From the NCBI GenBank assembly GCA_023415475.1, contig JAEZKL010000017.1, forward strand, positions 1-64,000: a stretch of DNA of 64,000 nt. The letters are read 5' to 3'. The translations under genes and the position numbers were made by a program. This stretch comes from Bacillota bacterium. Lineage in GTDB: Bacteria; Bacillota; Clostridia; Lachnospirales; Lachnospiraceae. Numbering within the stretch: position 1 is the stretch's first letter; the number at the start of each line of letters is the position of its first letter. The notes under the pieces were generated by a model. The model did not search any database. It saw nothing but the letters and a program-made list of their open reading frames with translations, and was not told the DNA's origin. Positions 8,448-18,306 of the stretch are shown here, in pieces.

Positions 8448-8810
8448 ATGGGTGAGCATAATCACGGAAACGGCTGCGGCTGCGGTCACAATCACGAACA
8501 CGAGCATGATTCAATTACATTATCTTTAGATGACGGTACGGAAATTAATTGCATCGTATTAGAGATTTTCACAGTAGATAATAAGGATTATATTGCATTG
8601 CAGCCGGAGGAAGGCGAAGCAGAGGATGACAATGTATTCTTATACCGTTTTATACAGGAAGGCGATGATGAGCCTCAGCTTCTCAATATCGATGATGATG
8701 ATGAATTCGAAGCAGTCGCTGATGCTTTTGAGGAAATGTTGGATTCCGAAGAATACGACGACATGTTCGATGACGAATTTGATGATCTAGACGAATCAGA
8801 AGAAGAATAA
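8448..8810 (+). CDS. DUF1292 family acidic protein with His/Cys-rich N terminus
   Basis: The 120-residue protein starts with a His/Gly/Cys cluster (HNHGNGCGCGHNHEHEH, about residues 4-20), suggestive of metal binding. A DUF1292 (YrzB-like) core follows: SITLSLDDGTEINC, the VDNKDYIALQPEE strand and FLYRF. The last 35 residues are almost entirely Asp/Glu. The family is common in Firmicutes and has no established function. The start is ATG 8448 after GAGGTAG. It stands alone between a divergent helicase and a terminator. A metal-buffering or chaperone-like function would be guesswork. Confidence 0.85.
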   Translation: MGEHNHGNGCGCGHNHEHEHDSITLSLDDGTEINCIVLEIFTVDNKDYIALQPEEGEAEDDNVFLYRFIQEGDDEPQLLNIDDDDEFEAVADAFEEMLDSEEYDDMFDDEFDDLDESEEE

Positions 8811-8833
8811 TTAAGCTTTTCCGATCAACAAAG

Positions 8834-8864
8834 GAGCTATTACAAGGTTTGTAATAGCTCTTTT
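8834..8864 (+). terminator. Intrinsic terminator after the DUF1292 gene
   Basis: GAGCTATTACAA and TTGTAATAGCTC form a near-perfect stem with a tiny loop, then TTTT. The T-run overlaps the stop codon region of the convergent helicase gene. Confidence 0.82.
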
Positions 8865-10734
8865 AGCGTCGTTTACCGGAGGGGTTTTCGTCTTTACCAT
8901 TATCACGGAGCTCGTCAAGAAAGCGTGACCATTGTGTTGTCTTATTATACCGCTCCTTAGCACTGTAGATATACAGATATTCTCTCGCTCTGGTCATTGC
9001 TACATAGAAAAGACGGCGCTCCTCCTCTATATCCGCCTCCAGAACAGCCTTCTTATGCGGTATAATTCCTTCATTGGCATCGACAATGAACACCACCCTA
9101 TATTCCAGTCCTTTGGAGCTATGCATGGTTGCAATGGTAATGCTGTCAGCAGGATGCTTCCGACTTTCTAAGGTCTGCTTCTTCAGCTCCTCCCGATACG
9201 TCTCCATATACTCGAACCATTCTGCACAATTCTTAAAACCCCTTGCACTTTCCTGTAGCTCATCCAAAACCTCAATAAGCTCCTCAAGCTTAATCTTACG
9301 GTACTCAGCATATTCCTTCAGATAGTCTTCATATCCAATCCCTCTTCGGATATAATTAACTGCAGCATAGGGATTCATCCCGTCCAGTACACCAAGATCA
9401 TACTCAAACTGGGTCAGTCGCTCCAGCATCCAGTTCTTATCCTCATAATAATCCTTCACAGCTTCAAAATCTACCTCCGGACTGTCGAAGCACTCCCGGT
9501 TAACATATCGCTTAGGCCGGTTAATAATCTGCAGATACAAGCTTCGATCTGTACGCCCCATCGCTAACTTAAGATATGCAATGATATCGGCAGCAATCCA
9601 ATGGTCAAAAATATTCGGCAGACTTTCCTTCATTGTAAAGGGAATATTATATTCCATCAGCTTATGAAGCATTGCACCCGAACCGAGCGTGGTTCTGAGT
9701 AAAATCGCCATTTGGGACAGTGCAATTCCTTCTCTGTTTATTCTCAGTATTTCCTGGGCAAGCTCCCGGTTCTCTTCTACCAGACTATTATAGCTCCTGA
9801 TTACAACCTCTGTGTCGGCTTGAATCACAGGCATGATCTGTTTGGTAAATCGATGTTCATTGTGCTCAATCAGCTTAGCGGCCGCATGAAGGATGGAGGG
9901 AACACTTCGATAATTCTTATCGAGATATACCCTCTTACAATCCGGATAATCAAGCGGGAAGTTAAGCATGATCTCCGGCTTAGCCCCCCGGAAGCGATAA
10001 ATAGACTGATCATCATCTCCAACAATGAATAAATTATTCTTAGGGAGTGCCAGCATCCGGACAATGTCATATTGGACCATATTAATATCCTGAAATTCAT
10101 CGATCAGAATATAACGGAATTTATTCTGCCATAGCTTAAGTATATCCGGGCGTTTGGATAGGAGCTCATAGCAGAGCAGGAGCATATCATCGAAATCAAT
10201 CAGGTTGGCTTTGGACAATCTCCGGTTATATTCCGTATAGATCCCACGGAACACCTCATCTGCGCAGCTGATGGAATAATAGTTGGTCAGATCCATCCGG
10301 CTTCCTTTCACCAGGCTGATTTCCGAGAAAAGCTCCGAGATGAACTCCTTCTCATCGTCAAACTCCAGTCCATACTGATGAACTATCTCCTTCATGCATT
10401 GGTATCTGATATCCTCCCTGGCTATGTTACTGGCATCCAGATGATAAGCATATCTTAGCATCGTGAAAAAGATCGCATGAAAGGTACCGAAGTTTACCTT
10501 CGTCTGCTTCGCTCCGGTTTTCTTAAGAAAGCGCTCCTTCATCTCATTAGCCGCTGCCTTCGTAAAGGTAATCACCAGAATCTGCTCCTCCGGGATACCC
10601 TCCTGTTCGATCAGATATCTTGTACGCTCTGTGATAACTAAAGTCTTACCGGAACCCGGACCTGCCAGAACCAGCATTGGTCCATCCTTATGAAGCACCG
10701 CCTCTCGCTGTGCCTGATTCATCTGTATATTCAT
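8863..10734 (-). CDS. UvrD/PcrA-family superfamily 1 DNA helicase
   Basis: A 623-residue SF1A helicase. Visible motifs are the Q-motif region MNQAQREAV, Walker A AGPGSGKT (about residues 27-34), the DEFQD Walker B, GDDDQSIYRFRGA, TMHSSKGLEYRVVFI (motif V region) and VAMTRAREYLYI (motif VI). It would translocate 3' to 5' on single-stranded DNA in repair or replication restart. It is about 100 residues shorter than typical PcrA, lacking the C-terminal Tudor-like tail that binds RNA polymerase, so it is probably a UvrD paralogue rather than PcrA. The start at 10734 follows GAAAGG with 7-nt spacing. gltX lies upstream beyond a hairpin. Confidence 0.9.
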   Translation of the reverse strand: MNIQMNQAQREAVLHKDGPMLVLAGPGSGKTLVITERTRYLIEQEGIPEEQILVITFTKAAANEMKERFLKKTGAKQTKVNFGTFHAIFFTMLRYAYHLDASNIAREDIRYQCMKEIVHQYGLEFDDEKEFISELFSEISLVKGSRMDLTNYYSISCADEVFRGIYTEYNRRLSKANLIDFDDMLLLCYELLSKRPDILKLWQNKFRYILIDEFQDINMVQYDIVRMLALPKNNLFIVGDDDQSIYRFRGAKPEIMLNFPLDYPDCKRVYLDKNYRSVPSILHAAAKLIEHNEHRFTKQIMPVIQADTEVVIRSYNSLVEENRELAQEILRINREGIALSQMAILLRTTLGSGAMLHKLMEYNIPFTMKESLPNIFDHWIAADIIAYLKLAMGRTDRSLYLQIINRPKRYVNRECFDSPEVDFEAVKDYYEDKNWMLERLTQFEYDLGVLDGMNPYAAVNYIRRGIGYEDYLKEYAEYRKIKLEELIEVLDELQESARGFKNCAEWFEYMETYREELKKQTLESRKHPADSITIATMHSSKGLEYRVVFIVDANEGIIPHKKAVLEADIEEERRLFYVAMTRAREYLYIYSAKERYNKTTQWSRFLDELRDNGKDENPSGKRR

Positions 10735-10844
10735 TATTATGCCTTTCATAAACAGGTACTATGGATTAATTGGAAAAAGAAATGAAGATTTGCCTTAGAA
10801 CGATTCCAGAGCTTAAAAGCAGACTCTCCTGCATGATTTTATAA

Positions 10845-10891
10845 TCCGTATGGAATATAACTGCATATCCTTCTGTTATATTCCATACGGA
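10845..10891 (-). terminator. Long inverted repeat after gltX, terminator-like
   Basis: Seventeen-base arms (10845-10861 and 10875-10891) are perfectly complementary around a 13-nt loop, 30 bases after the gltX stop. The minus-strand downstream sequence is ATTATAAAATC rather than a clean T-run, so termination is likely but not certain. Confidence 0.6.
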
Positions 10892-10921
10892 ATGATTTAC
10901 TTCAATGAAACATAATATCTC

Positions 10922-12415
10922 CTAGACTGCTGCTGCAAGCTTTTCAATCGCTTTTCTGATTCTGAGAAGGCTCTCCTCTTTGCCAAGGATGTTCATAATC
11001 TCATAAGCTCCACCGGGTGTAGATTGCTTTCCGGATACCGCGGTTCTTACCGGCCATAAGCCTTGACCATTCTTGATACCTTGTTCAGTAATATAGTTCA
11101 TGATAACTCGCTCAACCTCAGCTTCGCTGTAATCCTCCAGCGATTCAAATCGCGGAAGGAGATCCTGCAATACTTTTAGGGAACTCTGGGCATCGGTCTT
11201 CATCTTTTTATGCGTATACATCTCAGTATCATACTCGGGAAGCTCATCAAAGAAATCGATAATCCCCTTGATGTCTACCAAAGTCTCGATACGAGTCTTT
11301 ATCAGAGCTGCTATTTTTCTTGTATCCAGCTCCTTCTTTACTACCTCCTTGATATAAGGCAGTGCAAGCTCATAAAACTTCTCGAACTCCATATTCTTCA
11401 GATATTCCCCATTCATCCAACGCAGCTTTACAATATCAAATACTGCAGGCGCTTTATTGATATGAGTGAAATCAAACTCGCGTATCAATTCCTCTAAGGA
11501 CATTATCTCAGTGTTGTTAGCCGAGCTCCAACCAAGAAGTGCCACAAAGTTAATGATTGCCTCGGATACAAAGCCCTGCTCCAGAAGATCCTCGTAGGAG
11601 GAATGACCGCTGCGCTTACTTAATTTCTTATGCTCCTCATTGGTAATCAAGGGAAGATGGACATAGACCGGCTCTTCCCAGCCAAAGTCCTGATACAGCC
11701 TGGTATATTTCGGTGTGGAGGACAAATATTCATTTCCTCTGACCACATGACTGATTTTCATCAAATGATCATCAATTACGTTGGCAAAGTTATAAGTAGG
11801 GAAGCCGTCTGATTTAATCAATATCATATCATCCAGTTCCTCATTATCTACGGTAATATCACCAAAGATAGAATCATGGAAGGTTGTTGAGCCCTCGGTG
11901 GGATTGTTCTGGCGGATGACATAGGGAACTCCGGCTGCCAGCTTAGCCTCAACCTCATCCTTGGATAGATGAAGGCAATGCTTATCATATTTTATAATCT
12001 CCTTAACCTCTTTGGACTCCTCTTCCTCCTCCTCTGAGGGATTGCCGACTGCGGTCTTTAAGGATGCAAGGCGCTCCTTGGTACAGAAGCAGTAATATGC
12101 CGCCCCCTTCTCTACCAGCTGTTTTGCATATTCCAGATAGATTCCGCTCGCCTGACGTTCACTCTGAACATAGGGACCATAGCCGCCATCCTTGTCCGGG
12201 CCTTCATCATGAATTAGTCCGGTTCCCTGAATCGTACGGTAGATAATATCTACTGCTCCCTCCACAAGGCGTTCTTGATCTGTATCCTCAATACGAAGGA
12301 TGAAGGTTCCTCCTTCATGCTTAGCAATTAAATACTCATATAAAGCTGTTCTTAGATTACCTACATGCATCCTGCCGGTAGGACTAGGCGCAAATCTTGT
12401 TCTTACCTCGCTCAT
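10922..12415 (-). CDS. gltX: Glutamyl-tRNA synthetase
   Basis: The 497-residue class I synthetase activates glutamate and loads tRNA-Glu in the cytoplasm. FAPSPTGRMHVGNLRTAL holds the HIGH-type motif (here MHVGN), and HKKLSKRSGH holds the KMSKS-type loop (about residues 251-255). RIEDTDQERLVEGA and the C-terminal helical anticodon-binding region are also present. Length is normal. It follows the zinc-ribbon membrane protein gene by 60 bases on the same strand. In many Firmicutes this enzyme also charges tRNA-Gln for amidotransferase correction; no GatCAB genes are in this window to test that. Confidence 0.95.
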   Translation of the reverse strand: MSEVRTRFAPSPTGRMHVGNLRTALYEYLIAKHEGGTFILRIEDTDQERLVEGAVDIIYRTIQGTGLIHDEGPDKDGGYGPYVQSERQASGIYLEYAKQLVEKGAAYYCFCTKERLASLKTAVGNPSEEEEEESKEVKEIIKYDKHCLHLSKDEVEAKLAAGVPYVIRQNNPTEGSTTFHDSIFGDITVDNEELDDMILIKSDGFPTYNFANVIDDHLMKISHVVRGNEYLSSTPKYTRLYQDFGWEEPVYVHLPLITNEEHKKLSKRSGHSSYEDLLEQGFVSEAIINFVALLGWSSANNTEIMSLEELIREFDFTHINKAPAVFDIVKLRWMNGEYLKNMEFEKFYELALPYIKEVVKKELDTRKIAALIKTRIETLVDIKGIIDFFDELPEYDTEMYTHKKMKTDAQSSLKVLQDLLPRFESLEDYSEAEVERVIMNYITEQGIKNGQGLWPVRTAVSGKQSTPGGAYEIMNILGKEESLLRIRKAIEKLAAAV

Positions 12416-12475
12416 AACATTCTTCCTCTCATCATTGTATACTTATTGTTTCAGGTGTCAAAAGGCACTTAATCA

Positions 12476-12976
12476 TTATTGCAGGCTCTTAATCATGTTA
12501 TGATAATAGTCGTTCCAATCAAAGGTCCCGTCCATTATCTGTTTAGAATACAGACTCGAGAATGCGAGTAGTATAATAATAACTACAATTAACATAATCC
12601 CTACAAATATCAGGGTTACCCTTGCCCAATTTTTCTTGGTCGCAGGAGTTTTATTACTGAAGGCCCAAAATAATAATAATGCAATAAAACCAATCCATCC
12701 AAAATAGGGGATAAATAATAACGCTCCCAACATGGCATAGGTCCCAAGCCAGCTCATAAAGCTCATCGGCTTCTCCTGGATCCCCGTCGGAACTCCTTGC
12801 ATGATATTTGGGTGATTCATTGGAATTGTTTCTTGTTGCATTCCCGGTATACTATAAAACGGTTTTCCTGTCTCAGGCCTTGCCGCCTGTGCCTGTTCTC
12901 GGAAGGATGCTCCGCAATATTCACAAAAATTTGCTGCTTCATTCTGTAGCTGTCTGCCACAATTATTACATATCAT
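12476..12976 (-). CDS. Zinc-ribbon membrane protein
   Basis: The 166-residue protein starts with a zinc ribbon (CNNCG at residues 3-7 and CEYCG at about 18-22), followed by a Gln/Pro-rich linker and two hydrophobic segments (about residues 79-105 and 118-142). The short C-terminal tail is polar. This layout is common in Firmicutes for small membrane proteins of unknown role. The ATG start follows AAAAGAGGTG. It lies upstream of gltX on the same strand without an intervening hairpin and may share its transcript. No enzymatic motif is visible. Confidence 0.75.
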   Translation of the reverse strand: MICNNCGRQLQNEAANFCEYCGASFREQAQAARPETGKPFYSIPGMQQETIPMNHPNIMQGVPTGIQEKPMSFMSWLGTYAMLGALLFIPYFGWIGFIALLLFWAFSNKTPATKKNWARVTLIFVGIMLIVVIIILLAFSSLYSKQIMDGTFDWNDYYHNMIKSLQ

Positions 12977-13052
12977 TGGTTTTCACCTCTTTTTTGCATT
13001 GTTTTTTTATTATACCACATTTATCTTAAAAATCAATTATTCATCGCAAAAC

Positions 13053-13096
13053 AAAGCAGGTACCAATGGTCAGCTTTTTTGACAGGTACCTGCTTT
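13053..13096 (-). terminator. Intrinsic terminator of the ABC export operon
   Basis: AAAGCAGGTACC and GGTACCTGCTTT pair, with an inner TGTCA/TGACCA hairpin, and the minus strand continues TTTGTTTTG. It follows the permease stop by 38 bases. Confidence 0.75.
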
Positions 13097-13134
13097 CAGT
13101 CTTAGTTGTATACGAATGTGTGAATCAGCTCGAA

Positions 13135-14463
13135 TTAGCCCTCAGTCTTCATGGCTTCTATAGCACTTATCTTCGTAGCACGTCTTGCAGGGAAATAGCC
13201 TGATATAAGACCAACCGCTACTGATATTGCTAATGCAGCAAAGGGCAGATAAATCGGTATGATTGAAAACTTCGTGTTTGCCATATCATACATGTAATTA
13301 CCGGACATAAGTGCTCCGAATACCGGCGCCCCGAATTTATTAATTACAAAGGAGGCGATATAACCAAGGGTAATTCCTATTAATCCTCCAAACAAGCCAA
13401 TAATTGCCGCCTCCAGTAAAAAGAGCTTACGAATATCTGTTACGATACACCCCAGAACCTTCATAATACCGATTTCCTTGGTACGCTCATAGATGGACAT
13501 TACCATGGTGTTTGCAATACTGATTGCGGATACAACCATCGCAACTGCTCCCAGTGCACCCAATACCATCTGAAGAGTCTTGGAAGCCTCCTGTAAAGGC
13601 TTCAGATATTGCATCATGCTATAGGATTGGAATCCCAGCTTTTCGATTTCATCCTGGACCTTTGTAACATTATCGATATTATCTACATTCAGTTTAATCT
13701 GCTGGTATTCTTCAAGCTGTCGCATTGCCTTCTTGCGGTCTTCCATATTTAAGGTATTACAGTACTTTCGATAGAGCTGTTTGAAATATTTCAGGTCCAT
13801 GTAGGTATTATAATCATATTCACTGTCCGTCTTTTCCATCTTGGCGATATTCTTCAGCGGCAGACTAAACTCCTTTTTCTTCTCATTAACCTGGAATTCG
13901 TTGAACTTAAGCACTACCTTATCCTTTTGAAGATCAACCTGAACCGGATTATAACCTCTGGAATTAGGGTCATAGAATTCATAAGGCATATTTGACCCAA
14001 ATACAATCGGTGTATTATCCTCCTCAGATGGATACGTACCGTATACTAAAGCAGGAAAATCAAAGGCTTCGAAGGTATCCAGCTCCATAGCGGTAATGTA
14101 AACCCAGCCCATATATTTACCGCTATAGAGGGCAGCATTTTTTTGGATGACCGGAGAAGCTGCTCTTACATGCTCTAACTGGCGTATCTGCTTTACCAGA
14201 TTATCATCCAGCTTCTGCTCCTTCATATCAATCCAGTTGCCTTCCTCATCGGTAATATCGGCATATGTATTTACCGTAATTGTAGTCAGGCCGCCCTGCT
14301 GCATAACCTGAGATTCAAAATTATTTTCCATGCCGTAACCGATGGATCTCATAATTATGATAGATAAGGAACCGATGACAACACCTAATACGGTTAATAC
14401 TGTTCTTGCTTTTCTACGGGACAGATTGCGCAATCCCATTTTAAACAGATCACTAATCCTCAT
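13135..14463 (-). CDS. MacB/FtsX-type ABC transporter permease
   Basis: A 442-residue permease with one N-terminal membrane helix (about residues 20-42, after RNLSRRKARTVLT), a large extracytoplasmic domain (about 45-300) and three C-terminal helices typical of FtsX/MacB (about 305-330, 350-380 and 400-425). The C terminus PARRATKISAIEAMK is the usual family ending. It pairs with the ATPase at 17272 to form a mechanotransmission or export-type ABC complex. The start is ATG 14463, overlapping the end of the 90-residue gene by 11 bases, with AAAGGAA upstream; an earlier TTG is less likely. It is the last gene of a four-gene operon. Confidence 0.87.
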   Translation of the reverse strand: MRISDLFKMGLRNLSRRKARTVLTVLGVVIGSLSIIIMRSIGYGMENNFESQVMQQGGLTTITVNTYADITDEEGNWIDMKEQKLDDNLVKQIRQLEHVRAASPVIQKNAALYSGKYMGWVYITAMELDTFEAFDFPALVYGTYPSEEDNTPIVFGSNMPYEFYDPNSRGYNPVQVDLQKDKVVLKFNEFQVNEKKKEFSLPLKNIAKMEKTDSEYDYNTYMDLKYFKQLYRKYCNTLNMEDRKKAMRQLEEYQQIKLNVDNIDNVTKVQDEIEKLGFQSYSMMQYLKPLQEASKTLQMVLGALGAVAMVVSAISIANTMVMSIYERTKEIGIMKVLGCIVTDIRKLFLLEAAIIGLFGGLIGITLGYIASFVINKFGAPVFGALMSGNYMYDMANTKFSIIPIYLPFAALAISVAVGLISGYFPARRATKISAIEAMKTEG

Positions 14464-14725
14464 ATAACTCAATTCCTTTTTTAATCTTTCTCTTTGCTAA
14501 GAGAACGCCTAAGGCTACACTAACCGCCAGTACAACAAATGAGATACCGATCACAAAAGGCCAGGAGGATAACAGAGGATCCTTTACCCCTGTTCCCATG
14601 GCATCCACTACCATACCTTCCTCGGTAGGCACACCTCCTCCGGTCATTCCTGTATCAGAAACAGGCTCGCTGACTGCTACCACTGTTTTTGCTAACAATA
14701 TTCCATCGCTTGAAAATATATCCAT
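14453..14725 (-). CDS. Small single-span membrane protein of the ABC cassette
   Basis: A 90-residue protein with a strong ribosome site (GGATGGAGGATTAAT-ATG). Residues 1-55 are Gly/Met/Val-rich and probably extracytoplasmic. Residues about 56-80 are a hydrophobic span, followed by a basic stop-transfer (LLAKRKIKKG). No known family is recognised. It sits between the CARDB surface protein and the permease and overlaps the permease start, so it is probably an accessory subunit of the same transporter. It could also be a degenerate remnant of a larger gene, since the upstream gene is interrupted, but its own start signals argue for an intact gene. Confidence 0.7.
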   Translation of the reverse strand: MDIFSSDGILLAKTVVAVSEPVSDTGMTGGGVPTEEGMVVDAMGTGVKDPLLSSWPFVIGISFVVLAVSVALGVLLAKRKIKKGIELYED

Positions 14726-14759
14726 ATTAATCCTCCATCCTCATAGGAACCTGCCCTGA

Positions 14760-17207
14760 TTAAATTTCTTCCTGTTCTTTTTTACGAAGCCTTGCTTTGT
14801 ATACATTTATTACAACCTTTCTTGTCACAGGGATAAATACTGCAACAATAACTATTTGCAATATAACAAACAGCCATACAGGTAAGATTGCTGCCTTAGC
14901 GATCGGCATCTCAGGGTTAAACACCTCTCCGGCTCCACCGTTCTCCATTCCCGGATCAAATACGGTGGCAGGCATTACTTCGGTCTGAAAATCTTTCGTA
15001 AATTCTATTTTTTCTCCGTTACTGTCTTCAAAGGATATTCTAAGGAGACCCTTTGCTGTTCCTTCGACATTCGGCATTACATCAAAATCTGCAGGGACTG
15101 AACTACCCGCAGCAACATTTCCAAGAAAATACATATTACCGTCTGCCTTTGTAAAATCGCCTTCTACTGTAGCGATTACGTTATTCAAAGGAGATTATCC
15201 CATATTATAAAACTCAAAGGATAAGGATGCCGGACTACCGGATACAACATTGCCATCCCATGAATAGACATTCACATAATCAACTACCGGTCTTGAATTC
15301 TCTATTGCCTGAAGATTCAATTCCTCTGTTCTCTTCTCGCCTACTTCACCGGTCTCCGGATTAGGTTTAATACCCTCATACTCATATTCAATCGCAACCT
15401 TTAACGGATATGCCTTTGTGGTAGCATCTGATTTTACTTTCAGCTCTACTGTCTGCTGTACTGACTCACCGGGCTCTATCTTACTGATGAAGAAGCTGTT
15501 GCTGCCCTGGGTTACCGAGAAGATATTATCAGCCTGAGTTAAGGTAACCGTAATATTCTTCGCTGCGATAGAGGAATGCGTATTATAGATGTCAAAGGTA
15601 AAATTGAAGGTTGAACCTGCACGTAATTCCTCTGTATCTGCGACATACTTGCTGATAATCAGTTTGGGCTTGCTGTTACTGCCCAGATCATTCTGTACAT
15701 CACGAATCGGTATTACAACCGGGTCGGTCGCGTCGTTTCCGCTATAGCTGAATTTTACGGAAAGATTATTAAGCCCTTCAGGAACACTAGCGGACACCTT
15801 AAGCGGAATAGAAACCTTCTTTGACTTCCCTGCTTCAACCTTTTCCACTAAAATATAAGGTTCTGAATTCGTGGGAATAAAGGTACTTCCATCCAGTCCG
15901 GGAAGAGATATCTTAATGTCTGTGATGTCAGCACCGCTTTCATTCTTCAGATCAAAGGAGACCTGCATATTATCACCGGCAATTGGCTTCTCCGGTGTCT
16001 GTTTTACATTTGTCAAAACCAGACCTGAGCTGGAAGCTCCTCCGACAATCTCCGGGTAGATGGATACGGTAGAAGTATATTTATTACCGTTCTTATCCTC
16101 ATAGCCCAGGATTAAGTTAAGCTTCTTGTTACCGCTGGTTGCCTGAGAGGATATCTTTAGCGGTATCTTTGCTTCAATTTTAGCATCTGCTTTTACTCCA
16201 CCAGAATAAATAGTGTCGGTAAAATAATTCTTATAAAAACCATCGGAACCTGTGGTAGCATCATCGATTTTAACAGTAACATTCTCGGCTTTTTGTCCGC
16301 CGTAATTTCTTAAAACGGCCTTTACGGTTACCCCTGCACCTGGCTTAAGCTCTCCGTCATATGTAACACTATCAATCATCAGCTCAGGAGCATTGTCATC
16401 CTTTTTTACATCAACATAGATCTGATGTATATCTGTTCCCTTGGTCCCGTCCGGATCCTTATATTCAAAGGTTGCGGTAAGTGTCTTTAAACCGGCCTCT
16501 GCATTGGACAATATTTGAATCGGAAGTCGCAAATATTTTACCTGTCCCGGCCCCATATCATCCAGCTTCATATTCGGTGTAGCATACTTGGGTGCTATTC
16601 CCGTAGTACCATAATCAATATGATAATATGCATTTTTTGCAGTAATTTGTCCTTCGTTCTTTAACACAAATGCAACTTCTGCTGTACCACCGATGATAGC
16701 TTTGTCGACCGTTATCTCGCTGATGGTAAGCTGTGCCGGTGTTAACTCATCATTCACATAAAAGTTAAGTGGCGTTTCCAGAGTATGTGATATCATACCG
16801 TCCAATCCAGGACTGGATACCTTGATTGTGACAGGATAAGCGCCTATCTTTGCTGTTTCTTTTACATTAATATCAAAATCCACATAAGTGATGCCATAAT
16901 CTGAAAGATATAACACCGGAGATTGATCCTTCAGCGTTAACTTTGGCTGCGAAACTGTAAATGGCGCACTTCCTGCAGATACAGATACGATTGCACTCGT
17001 CATCGGACCTCCAAGTGCCCTCACCGGCACTCTAACATGCTTGGTTTCGCCCGGTTTGAGCACAAGCTCAGAATCGTCCATCTTATCAGCCATCATAATT
17101 CCGGTTGCATCTGCAGCATATACATTGGGTATACCGCCGACAATATTAAACAGGACCAATGCAAAAGCTATTAGCATTGCTTTTATCTTTTTATACTTTC
17201 CTTTCAT
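14760..17207 (-). pseudogene. CARDB-repeat surface protein, interrupted by an in-frame stop
   Basis: The reading frame runs from a signal peptide (residues 1-31, ending VYA) through at least four CARDB/COG1361-like Ig-type repeats to a membrane anchor (about residues 772-795) and a basic tail (RLRKKEQ), 815 codons in all. It is cut by a TAA at 15197..15195 between FYNMG and SPLNNVIATV. Both sides continue in one frame as the same domain, so a single AAA-to-TAA change explains it. No ribosome site precedes the downstream part; its first possible start is TTG. The first 670 residues would be secreted without the anchor. Its place between ABC ATPase and permease genes marks it as the extracytoplasmic partner of that transporter. 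Confidence 0.82.
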
Positions 17208-17271
17208 ACCTTTCCCTCTTCTTCCTTATATGATGTTAACCTTCTTCATTAATACCGCCATTCGGATCGAT

Positions 17272-18069
17272 CTATGCAGTAACCGGCTGATTGGATCTCT
17301 CAATTTCCCCACTCTCAGTTGTCTGGTTCTCCTGACTTATTAGACCGGAGTCTGCAGGCGCTGGACGATCTTCCTTCAACTCTATATTCTCAACCTTACC
17401 GTCAAATATATGGATTATCTTATCCGCATATTCAGCCAGCCTACGATCATGAGTAACCATTACTATCGTCTGGTGATTAGCCTTGGCCATCTCCTTAATC
17501 AGATCCATAACCTCCTTTGAGGTCTTAGAATCCAGGTTACCGGTAGGCTCATCAGCAAAAACAATCTCGGGGTTACTGACAAATGCCCTGGCAATCCCGA
17601 CTCTCTGCTGCTGTCCACCACTCATTTCCTTAGGCTTATGCCGCAATCTCGGACCCAAACCAACCTTATCCAGCATATCCTTTGCAAGCTTTTTTCTACG
17701 CTTGGCTGAGATACGCTTGAATATAAGTGGCATCTCAACATTCTCAAGAGCAGTCATAGCATTCATCAGATTATAGGACTGGAATACAAAGCCCAGGCTA
17801 TCCTGGCGAAATTTAGCCAGTCCCTTTTCACTCATTTTATGTATATTCTTGCCTTTAATAATAATCTGCCCGGAGGTAAGCTTCTCAATCCCCGCCATCA
17901 GATTAAGCAATGTGGACTTACCGGAACCGGATACACCATAGAGACAACAGAATTCCCCCCGTTTAATGGTAAAACTGACATCGTCTATCGCACTGATCCG
18001 TTCCTTACCCATCCGGTAGATCTTTTTAACATTTTTTACCTCAATGATATTATCATCTTTGTTATACAT
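17272..18069 (-). CDS. ABC transporter ATP-binding protein (LolD/MacB type)
   Basis: A 265-residue ATPase with Walker A YGVSGSGKST (about residues 39-48), Q-loop FQSYNLMNAM, signature MSGGQQQRVGIARA (about 143-156), Walker B IVFADEPTGNLDS and the switch His in MVTHDRR. The EPTGNLD box is typical of MacB/LolD/FtsE-like ATPases that partner FtsX-fold permeases. Its permease is encoded at 13135, three genes downstream. The C-terminal 40 residues are a polar tail beyond the core domain. ATG 18069 follows GGAAGGTG. The transported substrate or signalled process is not evident. Confidence 0.9.
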   Translation of the reverse strand: MYNKDDNIIEVKNVKKIYRMGKERISAIDDVSFTIKRGEFCCLYGVSGSGKSTLLNLMAGIEKLTSGQIIIKGKNIHKMSEKGLAKFRQDSLGFVFQSYNLMNAMTALENVEMPLIFKRISAKRRKKLAKDMLDKVGLGPRLRHKPKEMSGGQQQRVGIARAFVSNPEIVFADEPTGNLDSKTSKEVMDLIKEMAKANHQTIVMVTHDRRLAEYADKIIHIFDGKVENIELKEDRPAPADSGLISQENQTTESGEIERSNQPVTA

Positions 18070-18306
18070 CGAACACCTTCCTTACTTCACGGTCAGAATC
18101 ATATATCTCCATAGATAAATCCAATCATGCCTACCTTTTGAATTAGCCAAGTGTGTTCTTTACACTTTGGTGATACAGGCACAAATGAGCCGATTGAAAA
18201 TTTATGATTTTTCAATCTAATCTTACACTATATTTCTTAAATAATGACTACATAATTTCTTAAATTTTCCTTACGATTTGTTAAAATAAACCTATCAATT
18301 TATTAA

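Noticed and set aside
14760..15188. Separate 142-codon gene downstream of the CARDB gene
   Set aside because: It is in the same frame as the CARDB protein, begins mid-domain with only a TTG and no ribosome site, and is explained by a single nonsense change.
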